The notes under the pieces are model-generated. The model was not told where the DNA came from. It did no database searches and saw only the letters and a list, made by a program, of their open reading frames with translations. Shown here piece after piece: positions 62,770 to 64,000 of a DNA stretch of 64,000 bases. The stretch is from Mucilaginibacter flavus (GTDB lineage: Bacteria > Bacteroidota > Bacteroidia > Sphingobacteriales > Sphingobacteriaceae): assembly GCF_030409315.1 (NCBI RefSeq), contig NZ_JAUFPS010000014.1, positions 62,001-126,000 of the forward strand, given 5' to 3'. Each line of letters begins with the position of its first letter. The stretch's first letter is position 1. A program made the position numbers and the translations under genes.

Positions 62770-64000
62770 ATGAAAATATTTCAGCGCCTCAATTATCGCC
62801 AATTTGGGTTGATTTTATACCTTATATTACAAGCAGCCTTGCAAGGGTTACACGCCCAGGAGGCTTTTTTACCGTTGCCCGAGGCTCAACGCCCGCATTT
62901 ACAAGCCACCCGCACTACCGAAAAAATAACCATCGATGGCCTGCCCGATGAAGCGGCCTGGGATAAAGCCCCCGTTGCCACTTATTTCACCACGGCCTAT
63001 CCCCGGCAGGGTAATAAAGCAACGTACGATACCAAGGTGCGGTTATTGTACGATGATAAAAATATTTACATCAGCGCGGTATGTGATTTTCCACCGGGTA
63101 AAAAAGATATCCAGGTACAGGATTTGCGCCGGGATTTTAGTTATAGCAATAACGAACTTTTTGAAATCCTGATCGATCCATTCAAAGATCCCCGCCTGCC
63201 GGTAATGACTTTTTGCGTAACGCCCTACGGCACCCAGATGGATATTATGCACTATGCCGATTTTAGCTACGATTATAAATGGGATGCCGTTTGGCAGGCC
63301 GCCAGTAAAATACAGGAACACTCCTGGACAACCGAAGTGGCTATCCCCTTCAGCACCCTGCGGTATCCCAAAAATTCCAGTGAATGGAGCATTAACTTTG
63401 CCCGCAACATCAGGCACATCGGCGAAACCAACGGCTGGTCGCCCTGGCCGCAGGCTTATAGCGAAACGCAGATGGCCTATGCAGGTATCCTTACCAATAT
63501 AATACCACCCGATGCTAATTTTAACTTGCGGGTTGAGCCTTACGCATTAGTGAATGCCAATAAGATCGACAATAAAAAGACAAGCTATAAACCGGAGTTT
63601 GGCGGTGAGGTTAAATATGCCATCAACTCCAATACCCTACTGGAGGGTACTGTTAACACCGATTTTGCCCAGGCGGATGTGGATAAGCAGGTGGTAAACC
63701 TAAGCCGCTCAAGTGTGTTCTTTCCAGAAAAGCGGCAGTTCTTTTTAGAGAACGCCAGCCTGTTTTCGGTAGGGCAAAGTGGTATTATTCAACCTTTTTT
63801 TAGCCGGAGGATAGGGCTGAGCGATAACGGCAACCCGCTTACCATTAATGGTGGCTTAAGGTTTGTTCACCAGGATAGCAAGCAATCGGCCGGGGTATTG
63901 GTAATGAAACAAAATGGAGATAGTACCGAAAATGGCGCGCTGTTTGGCGTATTTCGCTACAAACGCAATATCACCAACAGGCTGCAGGTCGGCGGGATGG
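62770..64000 (+). CDS. DUF5916 protein with CBM9-like N-terminal domain, 5' part
   Basis: Open from ATG 62770 to the right edge without a stop (over 410 codons seen). The start gives MKIFQRLNYRQFGLILYLIL, a signal-like segment ending near HAQ. A CBM9-like sandwich follows (about 50-225: ITIDGLPDEAAWDKAPVATYF, VRLLYDDKNIYISAVC, WTTEVAIPFSTLRYP), then the DUF5916 barrel-like part: LEGTVNTDFAQADVDKQVVNL, FFPEKRQFFLENASLFSVG, FFSRRIGLSDNG. These secreted proteins are common in Bacteroidota and may bind carbohydrate; the function is unproven. The remainder lies outside the window. Confidence 0.88.
   Translation, partial: MKIFQRLNYRQFGLILYLILQAALQGLHAQEAFLPLPEAQRPHLQATRTTEKITIDGLPDEAAWDKAPVATYFTTAYPRQGNKATYDTKVRLLYDDKNIYISAVCDFPPGKKDIQVQDLRRDFSYSNNELFEILIDPFKDPRLPVMTFCVTPYGTQMDIMHYADFSYDYKWDAVWQAASKIQEHSWTTEVAIPFSTLRYPKNSSEWSINFARNIRHIGETNGWSPWPQAYSETQMAYAGILTNIIPPDANFNLRVEPYALVNANKIDNKKTSYKPEFGGEVKYAINSNTLLEGTVNTDFAQADVDKQVVNLSRSSVFFPEKRQFFLENASLFSVGQSGIIQPFFSRRIGLSDNGNPLTINGGLRFVHQDSKQSAGVLVMKQNGDSTENGALFGVFRYKRNITNRLQVGGM

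Overview
This window is chromosomal DNA from a Bacteroidota bacterium, most likely family Sphingobacteriaceae (Mucilaginibacter or Pedobacter-like). The reasons are: TAnnTTTG promoter -7 elements, a SusC/SusD pair, PorV and a GldJ-like lipoprotein of the type IX secretion/gliding apparatus, a secreted protein with a gliding-motility C-terminal sorting domain, a short NuoG, a Bacteroidota-type ExbB-ExbD-ExbD-TonB cluster, and intergenic palindromic repeats typical of this phylum. Genus assignment is inference. No rRNA, tRNA, CRISPR array, prophage or intact insertion sequence was seen.

Layout. 1-6 kb: 3' end of ribF, then secA, a SPOR-domain protein overlapping an M20 amidohydrolase, and a secreted protein of unknown function, with large palindromic repeats between them. 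7.4-11.5 kb: PQQ-type sugar dehydrogenase lipoprotein, a 656-residue T9SS-sorted adhesin-like protein and an FMN reductase. 11.7-15.2 kb: parA-parB-DUF5683-dapB, all on the + strand. 15.5-21 kb: GH12 glucanase-like lipoprotein, CAP-domain lipoprotein, ispF-porV and the divergent gldJ. 21.4-25.9 kb: susD and susC. 26-30.7 kb: biotin carrier protein, DUF4159, rsmE, CorC/CNNM protein, inorganic pyrophosphatase and DedA, all on the - strand. 30.7-44.8 kb: complete respiratory complex I operon nuoA-N (minus strand), with a four-helix-bundle gene inserted between nuoM and nuoN. 45-50.9 kb: exbB-exbD-exbD-tonB-small membrane protein-PstS-like lipoprotein-TPR operon. 51.3-54 kb: SUI1 factor, lipid kinase, and metK behind a SAM-II-like riboswitch. 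54.1-58 kb: helicase-nuclease fusion and a ParE-type toxin-antitoxin pair. 58-64 kb: outer-membrane beta-barrel receptor, LytTR response regulator plus LytS-type kinase, and the 5' part of a DUF5916/CBM9-like protein that runs off the end.

How they work together. The nuo operon builds the proton gradient that the neighbouring ExbB/ExbD/TonB operon would use to energise outer-membrane receptors such as SusC and the 58-kb barrel. porV, gldJ and the C-terminal-domain protein belong to type IX export.

The most unusual signal is non-coding. At least twelve intergenic positions, most of them in gaps of the nuo operon, carry short degenerate tandem arrays with a strict 7-base period, plus one inverted pair with an 8-base period upstream of parA. 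The word differs from gap to gap (CTAAATT, CGAAATC, GAATCAA, TNNTACG, NNTCCTT, TTAGTTT) while the period is kept. Several occur as inverted pairs around a gap or gene, including around the inserted four-helix-bundle gene. They resemble in form, not in sequence, the heptanucleotide STRR repeats of cyanobacteria. Longer palindromic (REP-like) repeats form a second class.
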